A stretch of 64,000 nucleotides of DNA, taken from contig CAVUFS010000013.1 of assembly GCA_963740675.1 (NCBI GenBank), positions 124,001 to 188,000 on the forward strand. The letters are read 5' to 3'. Both the position numbers and the translations under genes were made by a program. The notes under the pieces are model-generated. The model searched no databases and was not told where the DNA came from. It saw only the letters and a program-made list of their open reading frames with translations. Source of the DNA: CAIKMD01 sp963740675. GTDB taxonomy: Bacteria > Pseudomonadota > Alphaproteobacteria > ATCC43930 > CGMCC-115725. How positions within the stretch are numbered: position 1 is the stretch's first letter; the number at the start of each line of letters is the position of its first letter. This document shows, one piece after another, positions 18,095-27,717 of this stretch.

Positions 18095-18442
18095 ATGCGC
18101 CGATTGATCGCCGCTTCCACCGTCCTATTGCTTGCTCACATCGGCATCGCGTCTGCGGCTGGCTCGTTCGACGGCAATTGGTCGGGCGAGATCGCTGGTA
18201 CGACCGGGCCGGTACGGACTTGCACGGGGGCGATAAAGGGCGCGGTGCAAGACAACGGGCTGCACGCTCAGATCACATGGGGCAAGTTCAAGCCGTCGGA
18301 TGTCGGCGGCAACGTTGCGCCCGACGGCACTTTCACCAGTGTGGCCGGCCGCATCACCGGCAAGTTCGAGGGCAATAGCTTCACCGGCAGCTTCTCGGTG
18401 CCGAACGGCTCGTGCAATCCCTACAAGATCGCGATGAGTTGA
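18095..18442 (+). CDS. Small secreted protein, unknown function
   Basis: A 115-residue protein with a clear signal peptide (MRRLIAASTVLLLAHIGIASA), then a Gly/Ser/Thr-rich beta-type domain: FDGNWSGEIAGTTG, TFTSVAGRITGKFEG, FTGSFSVPNGSC. Two cysteines could pair. The start ATG 18095 is preceded by a very strong GGGGAGGGGGG; an upstream ATG at 18068 would place extra residues before the signal. The fold resembles small repeated beta-sheet periplasmic domains, but no family is assigned. Confidence 0.75.
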   Translation: MRRLIAASTVLLLAHIGIASAAGSFDGNWSGEIAGTTGPVRTCTGAIKGAVQDNGLHAQITWGKFKPSDVGGNVAPDGTFTSVAGRITGKFEGNSFTGSFSVPNGSCNPYKIAMS

Positions 18443-18469
18443 TCCTAAGAAGAAGATTGTTTAATAACA

Positions 18470-19495
18470 ATGTTTTGTTGGTCGTTTTTCACTCGAAAAA
18501 GCATCGCCGTCGGCCTCGCGATGGGGCTGCTGGGGCCAACCACCCAAAGCATGGCGGCGGAGACGATCAAGCTTGGCACGGCCAAGCTTACCGCGACCGG
18601 ACCCGTCTACATCGCCCAAGCCAAAGGCTATTTCGCCGCTGAAGGTCTCAATGTCGAGGTCAATTACCTCGAGGTCGCGCAGGGCATCTCTGTTGCGGTC
18701 ACCTCAGGCGCTATCGATATCGGCAATTCGGCCTTCAGCGCCGCTTTCTTCAGCCTCGCCGGGCAGGGCGCCCTCAAGCTCATCGGCGGCCAGGCGCGCG
18801 ATGTTCCTGGCTTCAAGACCTTCGCCACCATCGCGTCGAACAAGGCCTATAACGGCGGGCTCAAAAGCTTCGACGATTTGGGCGGCCACGTCCTCGGCAA
18901 TACGCTGGTCGGATCGGCGTTCCAATACATCTTCAGCTTGATCGCGGCGAAACACGCCATCGATCCGACATCGCTGCACTTCCTGCCGCCGCTGCAATCC
19001 ATGCCGAATGTTCTCACGGCGGTGATGGGCGGCCAGGCGGATGCGGCGATCGTGACGGGGTTCCTGGCCGTTCCGGCGGCCGGACGCGGCGATGTGCATC
19101 TTCTCGGTTGGACAGGTGCCGAAGTGAGCTACCAGGCGGGCGGGCTTTATGTCTCGGCCAAGACCGCCGATACGCGGGGGCCGATGATCGAGGCATTTCT
19201 GCGCGCGTTCCGAAAGGGCGCGCAGGATTATCACGATGCTTTCACCGGGGCGGATGAAACCCGCCAGGATCAGCCGACCGCTGACGCGATCGCCGCGATC
19301 ATCGCGCAGAACACCGGCCAGCCGATCGACGATGTAAAACGCACCGTGTCCTATGACGATCCTCAGGCACGGCTCAACGTGCAGGACGTCTTACGCCAGG
19401 CCGAATGGTATAAGTCGCAGGGCATGGTGAAACCCGATATCGAAGGCCAGCGCGCCATCGATGCTCGCTACGTGATCCCGCTTCCGCCGTCTTAG
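18470..19495 (+). CDS. NitT/TauT-type ABC transporter substrate-binding protein (orphan, paralogue 1)
   Basis: A periplasmic binding protein of 341 residues with an N-terminal signal (to about residue 29, SMAAE). Family features: IAQAKGYFAAEGLNVEVNY, a small-residue domain boundary SGAIDIGNSAFS, and LAGQGALKLIGG. The C-terminal block NVQDVLRQAEWYKSQGM...DARYVIPLP is shared with the paralogues at 19917-20924 and 34402-35412. No permease or ATPase gene is adjacent, so it must work with components encoded elsewhere, or as a sensor or scavenger. The ligand is unknown. Confidence 0.9.
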   Translation: MFCWSFFTRKSIAVGLAMGLLGPTTQSMAAETIKLGTAKLTATGPVYIAQAKGYFAAEGLNVEVNYLEVAQGISVAVTSGAIDIGNSAFSAAFFSLAGQGALKLIGGQARDVPGFKTFATIASNKAYNGGLKSFDDLGGHVLGNTLVGSAFQYIFSLIAAKHAIDPTSLHFLPPLQSMPNVLTAVMGGQADAAIVTGFLAVPAAGRGDVHLLGWTGAEVSYQAGGLYVSAKTADTRGPMIEAFLRAFRKGAQDYHDAFTGADETRQDQPTADAIAAIIAQNTGQPIDDVKRTVSYDDPQARLNVQDVLRQAEWYKSQGMVKPDIEGQRAIDARYVIPLPPS

Positions 19496-19660
19496 TGGCG
19501 GCGTTCGATTTTAGGGCAACGTCCTAGGCGAGGCGCCGCAAACCGTCCCGTCGCCATCTCGGAAACAATGAAAATATGTGATGCTGTAGGGTCTTCACCT
19601 GATCCCGGCGGCGGCTGAGGCGGCTCTAAAAAAGCATGGTCCTTATCTACGGAGATTACC

Positions 19661-19882
19661 ATGAAGAGCCTCACCTCTGTGGTGGCCGTGATCGTCCTCC
19701 TCACCACCGGTGCCATCGATGCTCAGTCAGCGGGCAGTTCGAAGAGCAGCAAGAACGCGCGCGAGAACCAGATCACCGCGGAGCTGAATCGCCAGCAATT
19801 GCAGGGGAACGCCCAGCAGGCGACGTCGCCGTCCACGCCTATGGCGACCCCCACAGGCTCCAAGGCCGCGCCTCGAAAATAG
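19661..19882 (+). CDS. Small secreted RENQIT-motif protein, copy 1
   Basis: A 73-residue protein with a signal peptide (MKSLTSVVAVIVLLTTGAIDA) preceded by ACGGAGATTACC. The mature part carries ARENQITAELNRQQLQG and a Thr/Pro/Ser-rich tail. The same core, RENQIT-x2-LN-x-QQ-x-QG, occurs in the gene at 31164-31442, so this is a small paralogous family. No described family is recognised. Confidence 0.7.
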   Translation: MKSLTSVVAVIVLLTTGAIDAQSAGSSKSSKNARENQITAELNRQQLQGNAQQATSPSTPMATPTGSKAAPRK

Positions 19883-19916
19883 CCCGCTACAGCTCTGCCT
19901 CTATCACTCGCGATAA

Positions 19917-20924
19917 CTAAGGCAGCGGCACGACGTAGCGTTTGTCGACGATCTGACTGCCGTCGACCTCGCGCTTGAGCATGCCCTGCGCCTTGTACCA
20001 GGCAATCTGGCGCAGCACGTCGGCGACATTCACGCGCAACTCGGGATCGATATAAGCGATCCCACCGCGCACCTGTTCGGGCGACTGCTCGACCCATTTC
20101 GCGATCAGGGCGATGGTCGCTGCTGCGGTTGGTCCGTCTTTCGGCCGCTCGTCGGGGCCGGTGAAGGCGTCGTGGAAATCTTTCGCGCCTTTGCGGTAGG
20201 CCCGTAGGAATCGCTGCAGCATGTCGCTGCGCTCATTCGCCGTCTTGGTGGCGGTGAAGATCGCGCGATCCTGGAATGGGATCTCGTCGCCGACCCAGCT
20301 CAGGACCTTGATATCGCCTTTGTCGATCAGCGGGACATAGCCGGTCGCCAGTACGGTGACCGTCCCGTCGACCTGACCGCCCATCATCGCCGAGATCACG
20401 TTGGCGTTCGATTGCAGGGCGACGAGATGAATCTGGGAAAGATCGGTGCCGTATTTCTCTCCCGTAGCGCCGAGCACGTAATGGCCGGGCGTGCCGAACT
20501 GGCCGAGGCCGAAAGTCCTTCCAGCGAGATCGTGCAGGGACTTCAGGCCGGAATCGTACGCCCGCTTCGAGACGAAATAGCCGATGGTGTGAAAGCCGGG
20601 GCTCTCATGGCCCTGCGCGCCGATGATCCGCAACGCTCCCTGGCCGGCGAGATTGTAGAAGCCGGCGCTGAGGCCGGTGGTGCCGATATCGATATCGCCC
20701 GATACAACCGCGACTGCGGTCGGCTGGGCGGAATCGAAGAAAACGAGCTGTGCATCGAGTCCTTCGGCAGCGAAATAGCCCTTTTCGATCGCAATGTAGC
20801 CCGCACCACCGCTCGCGGTCTTCGCGCCGCCGATCTTGATGCTCTCGGCAGTCGCGAAAGATGCCGAAAGGGCGAGGGTTAGCAGCGTAAGGAAAATCCG
20901 GCTGAGCATGTGAATAACCCGCAA
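19917..20924 (-). CDS. NitT/TauT-type ABC transporter substrate-binding protein (orphan, paralogue 2)
   Basis: A 335-residue periplasmic binding protein with a signal peptide ending near SFATA. It has YIAIEKGYFAAEGLDAQLVF, SGDIDIGTTGLSAGFYNLAGQGAL and the paralogue C-terminus NVADVLRQIAWYKAQGM...DKRYVVPLP. It is the last gene of a likely minus-strand unit: MFS transporter, MFS transporter, CocE-type hydrolase, then this protein. No ABC permease or ATPase is nearby. Confidence 0.9.
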   Translation of the reverse strand: MRVIHMLSRIFLTLLTLALSASFATAESIKIGGAKTASGGAGYIAIEKGYFAAEGLDAQLVFFDSAQPTAVAVVSGDIDIGTTGLSAGFYNLAGQGALRIIGAQGHESPGFHTIGYFVSKRAYDSGLKSLHDLAGRTFGLGQFGTPGHYVLGATGEKYGTDLSQIHLVALQSNANVISAMMGGQVDGTVTVLATGYVPLIDKGDIKVLSWVGDEIPFQDRAIFTATKTANERSDMLQRFLRAYRKGAKDFHDAFTGPDERPKDGPTAAATIALIAKWVEQSPEQVRGGIAYIDPELRVNVADVLRQIAWYKAQGMLKREVDGSQIVDKRYVVPLP

Positions 20925-20971
20925 AGATTCTGCGAGAGCAATTAGCTAGAGAGAAATTATGGGATGTGCTC

Positions 20972-22562
20972 TTAGTTCTTCGGCATCACCGGCAGCACCA
21001 GATGAGAGGGGTGCTGCGCGTCGTGATAGATCGTGTCTGTCCCCATTTTGTCGGGGCGATAGACATGGAAGAACAACGCATCCGTGACAGGCGAATCGCC
21101 GTTCACCACCTCGACGCGAATGCGATTGCCTTGGCGGAAGCGATAAGCGATCGGCTGGAGCGGGATTTCGACTTTATAGACCTGACCGGGCGTGAGCGGT
21201 GTCGCGGCCGTGTGTTCGGCATTGTGCGAGACGCGCAGCCAGCCCTTGGTGACGATGAAAGCGTTCGGCTGCAGCCCTTGGGCGCGCGCTTTCGAGTCCT
21301 GTGCGAATTGCTCCGAGAGCTTGATGCAGAAATCGAGGTCGGACCGAGTTCGACGAGGCGTAGAGTACCAGCTTGGCGTCGCCGGCAATCTCGGTGTCCT
21401 GTGTCAGGGGCTGAGTTGTGAAGGTAAGGACACCACGCACCGGATCGGGACCTTGCGGTCCCAGCGCCACGACGCCCAGCGCCCAGCTTGGATGCGGATA
21501 AGTGTAGTTCGAGGCGCCGCCAGTGGCGGGCGGCGATGCGGCAAGCCCGCCGTCGTTGAGCGAGGTCACGCTCTCGGTCGGGCCCTTGCTCAGGAAGAAT
21601 TGCGTCGGAGTTGACCCTGGCGGCGGCCATGACGCACAGTCTTTGATCTCGCCAGTGTTGCGCACAGTGTATTGGATATCGGGCCGCGTGTCGTAGCTCG
21701 ACGGCTTGTCCTTCAGGTAGCGGTCGTAGAAGGGCAGCAGCAGTTTTTCGTGGAATTCGACCTTCGCGAAATCCATCTGTGCCGTGAAAGGGGTCGGCGT
21801 GCCGGAGATGAAGAGCTTCTTCGGGCCGGACGCTTTCTGGTAGCCGAGGATGTTGCCGGCGCAGTGCAAATCCATCTTGGCCCAGAGACCGATCGAGAAC
21901 AGCGGCACCTTGATCTTATCGAGCTGCTCGGCGGCGCAGCGCTCCTTCCACCAATCGTCGTAGAAGGGATGTTGCGTCACATCGAAGAACACGTCGTGCG
22001 GCAGCGCGCGCGGATGATCGCCGTTCGTCGGGTAGAGGTTCGGGCCACGAACGCTTGAATTGAACCAGTAAGAGAGGAAATTGCCCTCGATCCCGCCGGG
22101 GTAGCCCATGAAGGCGTAAGGGTTGTTGAGCCCGTCGTAAGCGCCGAGGCAGGCGAGATGCGGCGGTGCCTGGATGCCCATGAACCACTGCGACATGCAG
22201 TAATAGCTCTCGCCGATGCCGCCGACCTTGCCGTTGCACCAGGGCTGCGTTCCGATCCATTCGATCACATCGTAGAGATCGGTCTGCTCTTTCTTGTCGA
22301 GGAAGCGGTAATCGCCCTCGGAAAAGCCGGTGCCGCGCGTGTCGGCATGGACATAAACGTAGCCCTGATTGACGTACCACTCGATCGGCCCGGTCTCGCG
22401 CCAAAGAAAGACCGGCGTCGCGGGCATGTCGTCATTGTCGTAGCGATAGGGGCTGACCGCGAAGAGCGCGGGGAACTTGCCGCTGCCCTCGGGGCGGTAG
22501 ATGCGGACGGCGATTTTGACACCGTCGCGGACGGTGATTTGAACGTCTTTTTCTTGGATCAC
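20972..22562 (-). pseudogene. CocE/NonD-family hydrolase, frameshifted
   Basis: An alpha/beta hydrolase of the X-Pro dipeptidyl-peptidase/cocaine-esterase superfamily. The N-terminal part has RDGVKIAVRIYRPEG, the nucleophile region GGIGESYYCMSQW, and GYVYVHADTRGTGFSEG. After KLVLYASS the frame is lost. The C-terminal jelly-roll domain continues in another frame from SDLDFCIKLSEQ to the stop at 20972. Treating one G:C pair at 21344-21345 as extra restores a 529-residue protein. Otherwise the sequence is intact, so this is either a recent mutation or a sequence error. It lies 16 bases downstream of an MFS gene. Confidence 0.85.
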
Positions 22563-22578
22563 CGTCCGCTCCTGACTG

Positions 22579-23950
22579 TTACTCCGCTGGCGCGGTCTGT
22601 CCTTCGCGCATCCATGGCCGCTCTCTCAGCCGCGCTTCGTTGAGACGATAGACGATAAAGCACGCGACCGCGCCGATCGCAAACGGCACCGCCGCCCACA
22701 TATAAAGCTGCTGGATCGGCAGCGCGACGAAAGCTGCGCCGAGTAGGGGGCCGACGATCGAGCCGAAGCGGCCGATACCGAGTTCCCAGCCCGAGCCGTT
22801 CGAGCGCAGCGACGTCGGATAGACCAGCGCGCCGGCGACGTTGATGCCCGACTGGATGCCGAGCACGAAGAAGCCGGCAAAGAAAGCCGAGATCATCAGT
22901 GAGGTCTGCGAGGTGATTCCGAACCAGCCGACCGAGCCGACCACCGGAACGGCGAGGACGAACATGATCGTGATCGCGGCAAAGCGCTGTTTGTCTATCC
23001 AACGGCAGAGCAGCAGCGGTCCGACCGTGCCGCCGACCTGCATCACGGCACCGGTCAGCGCGCCGACTTGCGGCGGCAGATGTGCGGCAGTGACGAGCAG
23101 CGTCGGGGTCCAACTCGCGAGGAAGAAATAGCCCATGAGGTTGAGGGCGAAGATCAGCCACAGCAGCGGGGTAATGAGGCCGAGCCCGTCCTTGAAGAGA
23201 TAGGCCGGGTTGAAGCCCGCGACGTTCTTCTCATCCTCGATGACGAAACGCGCGTTCGGCGGAATGACGAAATCCGGCCGGATTTGATGGATCAGCTTTT
23301 CCATCGCGCCGCGATGCTTTTCTTTCAGCGCCATGAACTTGATCGATTCCGGCAGGCCGAAGAAGCCGCAGATGCCGATCAGCACCGGCACAATGCCGCC
23401 GATGATGAAGAGGATTTGCCAGCCATGCGTCGGCACGAGCGACGCGGCGAGGAAGCCGGGGATCGCGCCGCCGACCGGCACCAGACCGACGGCGATCAGC
23501 GCCATCGTCGCGCGCAGACGGCGCGGTGCGGATTTCGGCATTGATCGCGACGACGTTGGGGATGATGCCGCCGATGCCGAGACCGGCGAGGAAGCGCAGC
23601 GCCGTCATCTCGGTGAGGTTGCTCGAATAGGCGGCAATGAAGGTGAACACGCCGAACCACAGATTGGCGCTGACCAGTGCCGTCTTGCGGCCATAGCGAT
23701 CGCCGATGAAGCCGAAGATCGCTGAGCCGAACAGAATGCCGACGAGGCTGGCGCTGAGCACCGGTCCGACGTCACGCGGCGAAATACCCCATTCCTTGAT
23801 GAGCGAAGGCAGGGCGAAGGAGATAGCGCCGATGTCGTAGCCATCGATCAATACGATGAATAGCGACCAGATGATTAGTTTGATATGAAAAGAGCCTATG
23901 CCGCGCTGATCCAGCATCTGCGAAACTTGGATAGTCTGAGCGTCAGCCAT
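22579..23950 (-). pseudogene. MFS transporter, aromatic acid:H+ symporter (AAHS) type, frameshifted
   Basis: The N-terminal half (start ATG 23950) has the family signature IDGYDIGAISFALPSLIKEWG, FGFIGDRYGRKTAL and RFLAGLGIGGIIPN, ending at AINAE. It then leaves frame. The second half resumes in another frame with APRRLRATMALIAVG and runs through the remaining membrane segments to 22579. The total length is one base more than a multiple of three: one extra base near 23537-23540 (AAA run) explains the break, and the repaired protein would have 456 residues. AAHS carriers import benzoate-, hydroxybenzoate- or gentisate-like acids, but the substrate here is unproven. Confidence 0.85.
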
Positions 23951-24059
23951 GTTTCCCCCTTTAGTGTTCCTTATGCCGCCGATAACGCGCGGTGTTGGTG
24001 CAATGATTCTAAGCCATGACGCATATGTTGAGAAGCGTATGCTTCAGGTGTTGTCCGGG

Positions 24060-25316
24060 TTATGCGGGCACTTTTTCGGGAGCGGCTGCAGGGTCCGGTG
24101 CCTGGCGCTGCGCTGGATAGGTATAGGCGCCGAGTGTCAGGAACAGCACGCACGCGACAAGCAACGAGCCCGCGAACAGCAGAAACGCTGGCGTGTAGCT
24201 GTGTAGATGGTCGAAAGACAGGCTGCCGATTAGCGCGCCCAGTGTGTTGCCGATCGTGAAAAAGGCAAAGCTCACGCCGTAAATCTTTCCATAGGCTTTG
24301 AGGCCGCAGTAACGGCTGAGGAAAAAGGCCAGCAGATCGACCTCGGCGCCGATGCCGAAGCCGCAAAGCGACGTCGCGGTCTTGGCAAAGGTGAGGTCGC
24401 CGGCGCCGCTTGCCAGCATCAAAATGCCTATGATCGGGATCGCGAAGCAGATCGCGGCGATGACCGGCCCGTTGAAACGATCAAGCGCCCAGCCCGCGAT
24501 GACGCGGCCGATGATCAGTGCGACGCCGGTGAAGGCGAGCGTCGAGGCAGCTGCTTGAATCGGCACGCCGCGATCGCCGAGCAGGGCGACAACATGGGCG
24601 AGGGTGCCATTGATCGCGACACCGCCGAGGAAGAAGGCGATGCTCATCGACCACCAGCGCCAATATTTGAACGCCTCACGCGCGGTCATCCCGGGAAGAT
24701 GGTCGGCGACGGCTTGTTTCTTCTCCGCGCGGCGTTGGGCGAAAGCCGGCGGCTCATGGATGAAAAACACCACGGGAAGCCAGGCAAAGACGACGATTGC
24801 CGCGGCAATACCGAGATAGGCCGAACGCCAGCCGTAAGCCGCAATGAGTTTGGCGGTGTAGAGCGGCACGACCGCCGTGCCGACGCCGATACCGGCGAGC
24901 GCGATACCAAAGGCCACGCCGCGGATGCGGTCGAACCAGCGCGCGATGACGATGCTGAATGGGATCGGCGATGCTGCGGCGCTGAACAGATTGCCGCAGA
25001 CGAAGAGCGCGTAGATCGCAATTGTCGAAGCGGTGAGCAGCGAATTTGCCGAGATGCCGAGGGCAAAGAGCAGGATGCCCGGGATCATGACGCGCCGCGC
25101 GCCGTAGCGGTCGATGAGCCAGCCGACCGCCGGCCCGCCGACGAGCCCGATCAGGGTCGCGACCAATGCCGCCGAGGAAAAGATCGAGCGGTCGACGCCG
25201 AGTTCTAGCGTCGCCGGGCGCAGGATCACGGCATAGGAGAAGACGAGAATTGGGCCCGGGCCGACGATCATCCCAAGAAAGGACGCGGCGAGCACCCACC
25301 ACCGATTTTTAAACAT
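24060..25316 (-). CDS. MFS transporter (monocarboxylate/OFA-like)
   Basis: A 418-residue, twelve-segment major-facilitator protein starting MFKNRWWVLAASFLGM at ATG 25316, preceded by AGGGGGAACG. A longer frame to 25433 adds a basic, non-conserved leader. It has WLIDRYGARRVMIPG after segment 2 and a second half beginning AFKYWRWWSMSIAF. The arrangement resembles oxalate/formate and monocarboxylate carriers. It lies upstream of, and probably in one unit with, the AAHS transporter and the CocE hydrolase, and is divergent from an amidohydrolase. Confidence 0.87.
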   Translation of the reverse strand: MFKNRWWVLAASFLGMIVGPGPILVFSYAVILRPATLELGVDRSIFSSAALVATLIGLVGGPAVGWLIDRYGARRVMIPGILLFALGISANSLLTASTIAIYALFVCGNLFSAAASPIPFSIVIARWFDRIRGVAFGIALAGIGVGTAVVPLYTAKLIAAYGWRSAYLGIAAAIVVFAWLPVVFFIHEPPAFAQRRAEKKQAVADHLPGMTAREAFKYWRWWSMSIAFFLGGVAINGTLAHVVALLGDRGVPIQAAASTLAFTGVALIIGRVIAGWALDRFNGPVIAAICFAIPIIGILMLASGAGDLTFAKTATSLCGFGIGAEVDLLAFFLSRYCGLKAYGKIYGVSFAFFTIGNTLGALIGSLSFDHLHSYTPAFLLFAGSLLVACVLFLTLGAYTYPAQRQAPDPAAAPEKVPA

Positions 25317-25479
25317 CGACGTTCCCCCTATTGCGGCGCGCTCTCTTCGTGGAGCGTCCGATAACAATCGTCGTAACCTCGCCGATCCGTTGTGCTTTTG
25401 CAATGCCGATCGAAGTTCTGGCGCGCGTGCCAAGCGATGGCTAATCTCAGGCCAACAAAGAGGCTGGAGGAACGGCGTT

Positions 25480-26496
25480 ATGACTCGGATTATCGATATT
25501 CACACGCATTGCTCGATCCCGGATCGCTCCGATCCGCTTGGCGTCGCGCAATTCATGCGCAGCACGAAAGTTGGCAAGAACAGCTACAACGATTTTAAGG
25601 GCCTGCCGTCGATCTCCTATCATGAGCTGACGGATTTCGACCTCCAGCAGGAAGTCAGCCACAAGGCTGGAATCTCTTACCGGCTGATGAGCAATCCTTT
25701 CGGCGCCGAAGTGCTGGTCGCGCTATCGAAGAAATCGGCCGGCGACGTGATCAAGCACAACAACGACATGATTGCGACAGCGGTTGAGCGCAGCAAAGGC
25801 ACGACCGCCGGTCTCGGCGTCGCTAATCCGCTCGATGCCAGCCTGATCAAAGATTACGAACGCTGCGTGAAACAGCCCGGCTTCAAGGGCCTGCTCATCA
25901 ATTCGAGCTGGCAGGGCAAGTTCATCGACACGGAAGAATCATTCCCGTTCTGGGAATGGGCGCAGGACCAGCAGATTCCGCTCTTCCTTCATCCGGTGCG
26001 CGTGCCGATCGGCGCCGACCGGCAGATGGACCAGTACAAGCTCGACGAGCTCGTCGGCCGGCCCTTCGATACGACGATGTGCCTCGCACGCATGATCCTC
26101 TCAGGTATCTTCGATCGCTATCCGCGGTTGAAGATCGTCGTTGCGCATATGGGCGGCGGCTTGCTGCCCGTCATGGGCCGCCTAAATTTCGGCTATCGCC
26201 TCGACAGCACCGGCATGCCCGAGCACGCGAAGATCAAATGCGAGCGGTTGCCGAGCGAATATCTGCGCGCCAATCTGCGCGTCGACATCATGGGTCTTTG
26301 GGGGCCGCATGTCCGCGAAGTGATCGAAGTCTTCGGCGCCGATCGCGTCTTCTTCGGCACCGATTACGGCCCGGTGCCGATCGATCCGAGCGAGCATATC
26401 GCGCTTGTCGAAGAGCTCGACATCTCGGCCGAAGACAAAGAGAAGATCTACTGGAAGAACGCGAACGAGTTCTTCAATTTGGGATTCGACGCTTAA
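25480..26496 (+). CDS. Amidohydrolase family 2 protein (decarboxylase-like)
   Basis: A metal-dependent TIM-barrel protein of 338 residues in the ACMSD/resorcylate-decarboxylase superfamily. The metal ligands are visible: IDIHTH at residues 4-9, PLFLHP near 183, VVAHMGGG near 222, and FFGTDYG near 291. The ATG at 25480 follows GGAGGAACGGCGTT. Its neighbours (aromatic-acid-type carrier, gentisate-dioxygenase-like cupin) fit hydrolysis or decarboxylation of an aromatic or ring-derived acid, but the reaction is not determined. Confidence 0.88.
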   Translation: MTRIIDIHTHCSIPDRSDPLGVAQFMRSTKVGKNSYNDFKGLPSISYHELTDFDLQQEVSHKAGISYRLMSNPFGAEVLVALSKKSAGDVIKHNNDMIATAVERSKGTTAGLGVANPLDASLIKDYERCVKQPGFKGLLINSSWQGKFIDTEESFPFWEWAQDQQIPLFLHPVRVPIGADRQMDQYKLDELVGRPFDTTMCLARMILSGIFDRYPRLKIVVAHMGGGLLPVMGRLNFGYRLDSTGMPEHAKIKCERLPSEYLRANLRVDIMGLWGPHVREVIEVFGADRVFFGTDYGPVPIDPSEHIALVEELDISAEDKEKIYWKNANEFFNLGFDA

Positions 26497-26503
26497 CTTT
26501 CGA

Positions 26504-26585
26504 CGTCATTGCGAGCGCAGCGAAGCAATCCAGTTGCACAGGCATTTCTGGATTGCTTCGTCGCTGCGCTCCTCGCAACGACGAC
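26504..26585. repeat. Dispersed palindromic repeat, type C (long imperfect inverted repeat)
   Basis: The element begins CGTCATTGCGAGCGCAGCG and ends GCTCCTCGCAACGACG. It is one long imperfect stem with GAAGCAATCCAG on one arm and CTGGATTGCTTC on the other. It lies between the stops of two convergent genes. Confidence 0.8.
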
Positions 26586-26600
26586 GCAATAAAAAAAGCG

Positions 26601-27654
26601 CTACGCATTCCCTCTGCGCTCGCGCCAGAAACCAAGCTTCTGTTGCGCGACGCGGTCGGAGTAGCTGAACAGCACCGCATCCTCATCGGCTTCGAGCGAA
26701 TAGGGCACCCAGCACGGCACGGCGAAGATGTCGCGCGGCTTCCAGGCGATGGTTTTGCGCGTTTCGCCTTCGCCGACGATCAGCCGGCCGCTTCCTTCGA
26801 CCGGCGAGAACACGGTGTTCTCGGTCGTCTGATAGAATTCAGTGCGGAAGTCTTTCGGCAGCAATTGCAGGAACGCAGCTGATCGTCGGCATGGCGCTGC
26901 CGCCGGTCGTCGGATCGATATAGGTCAGCTTCAACCCCGCGAAGGGATCCCATTCGTTGTTCTTGCGGAGTTGCTCGAGCGCCTCGCGCGAGCGGTCGTA
27001 GGGATAGGAAAAGATCGGCGATTCCGGCTTGCTCCAGCTTTCGTTCACCGGCCGCATATTGGCGCCGTAGCGGGCAAGGCTGTCGCCCGACGGCCGTTTC
27101 AGTGGCGCGCGATCCTCGGGGTAATTGTCGAAAAACATCGCGCCGAAAGTGCCGACCATCGGAATGTCGAGCCCATCCATCCAGAAATAGGGCCCGTCGC
27201 CGTCATGGCCGTGATCGTGCCAGGTATCGCTGGGCGTGATTACGAAGTCGCCGGGGTTCATGTATGACTTTTCGCCCGATACCGCCGTCCAGCCGCCGCC
27301 TTTGCCTTCGATGACGAAACGCAACGCCGAGGGCGAGTGCTTATGCGCCGGCGCGCATTCGCCGGGCAGCAGCATCTGCAAGCCGGCATAAAGGGATTCG
27401 AGAATGCGATGCGAGCTGCCGAGCCCGGGATTCTCGAGCGTCAGCACGCGGCGATTGGCTTCGTGTGCCGTGATCAGCGGGCCGGCCTCGAAAAGCGTCG
27501 GCCGCAGCACATTGTCGAAATCCCAAAGATGTGGGACGGATTTGACTGAATCCTTCGGCAGCGGTGGCACGAGCCGCGTCGTCCAAAGCGCGGAAACGTC
27601 GCGCTTGGCGATCTTGGCGTAATAGGCGGCGCGCTCTTCCTGATTGTCGGGCAT
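26601..27654 (-). pseudogene. Gentisate 1,2-dioxygenase-like cupin, frameshifted
   Basis: A bicupin of the gentisate/1-hydroxy-2-naphthoate dioxygenase family, which cleave the aromatic ring using Fe(II). The start is ATG 27654 (MPDNQEERAAYYAKI) after GGAGAACGCC. The first cupin has PAHKHSPSALRFVIEGKG and DTWHDHGHDGDGP. The frame breaks after AMPTIS; the rest, from FLQLLPKDFRTEFYQ through the second cupin (FAVPCWVPYSLEA), is in another frame to 26601. One extra base at about 26877 explains this, and repair gives 350 residues, the normal family length. Confidence 0.87.
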
Positions 27655-27717
27655 GGCGTTCTCCGTGCCGGTTGCTCGCATCCATTATAATATGGGGCGC
27701 GAAAAGGGGAGGGTGCG

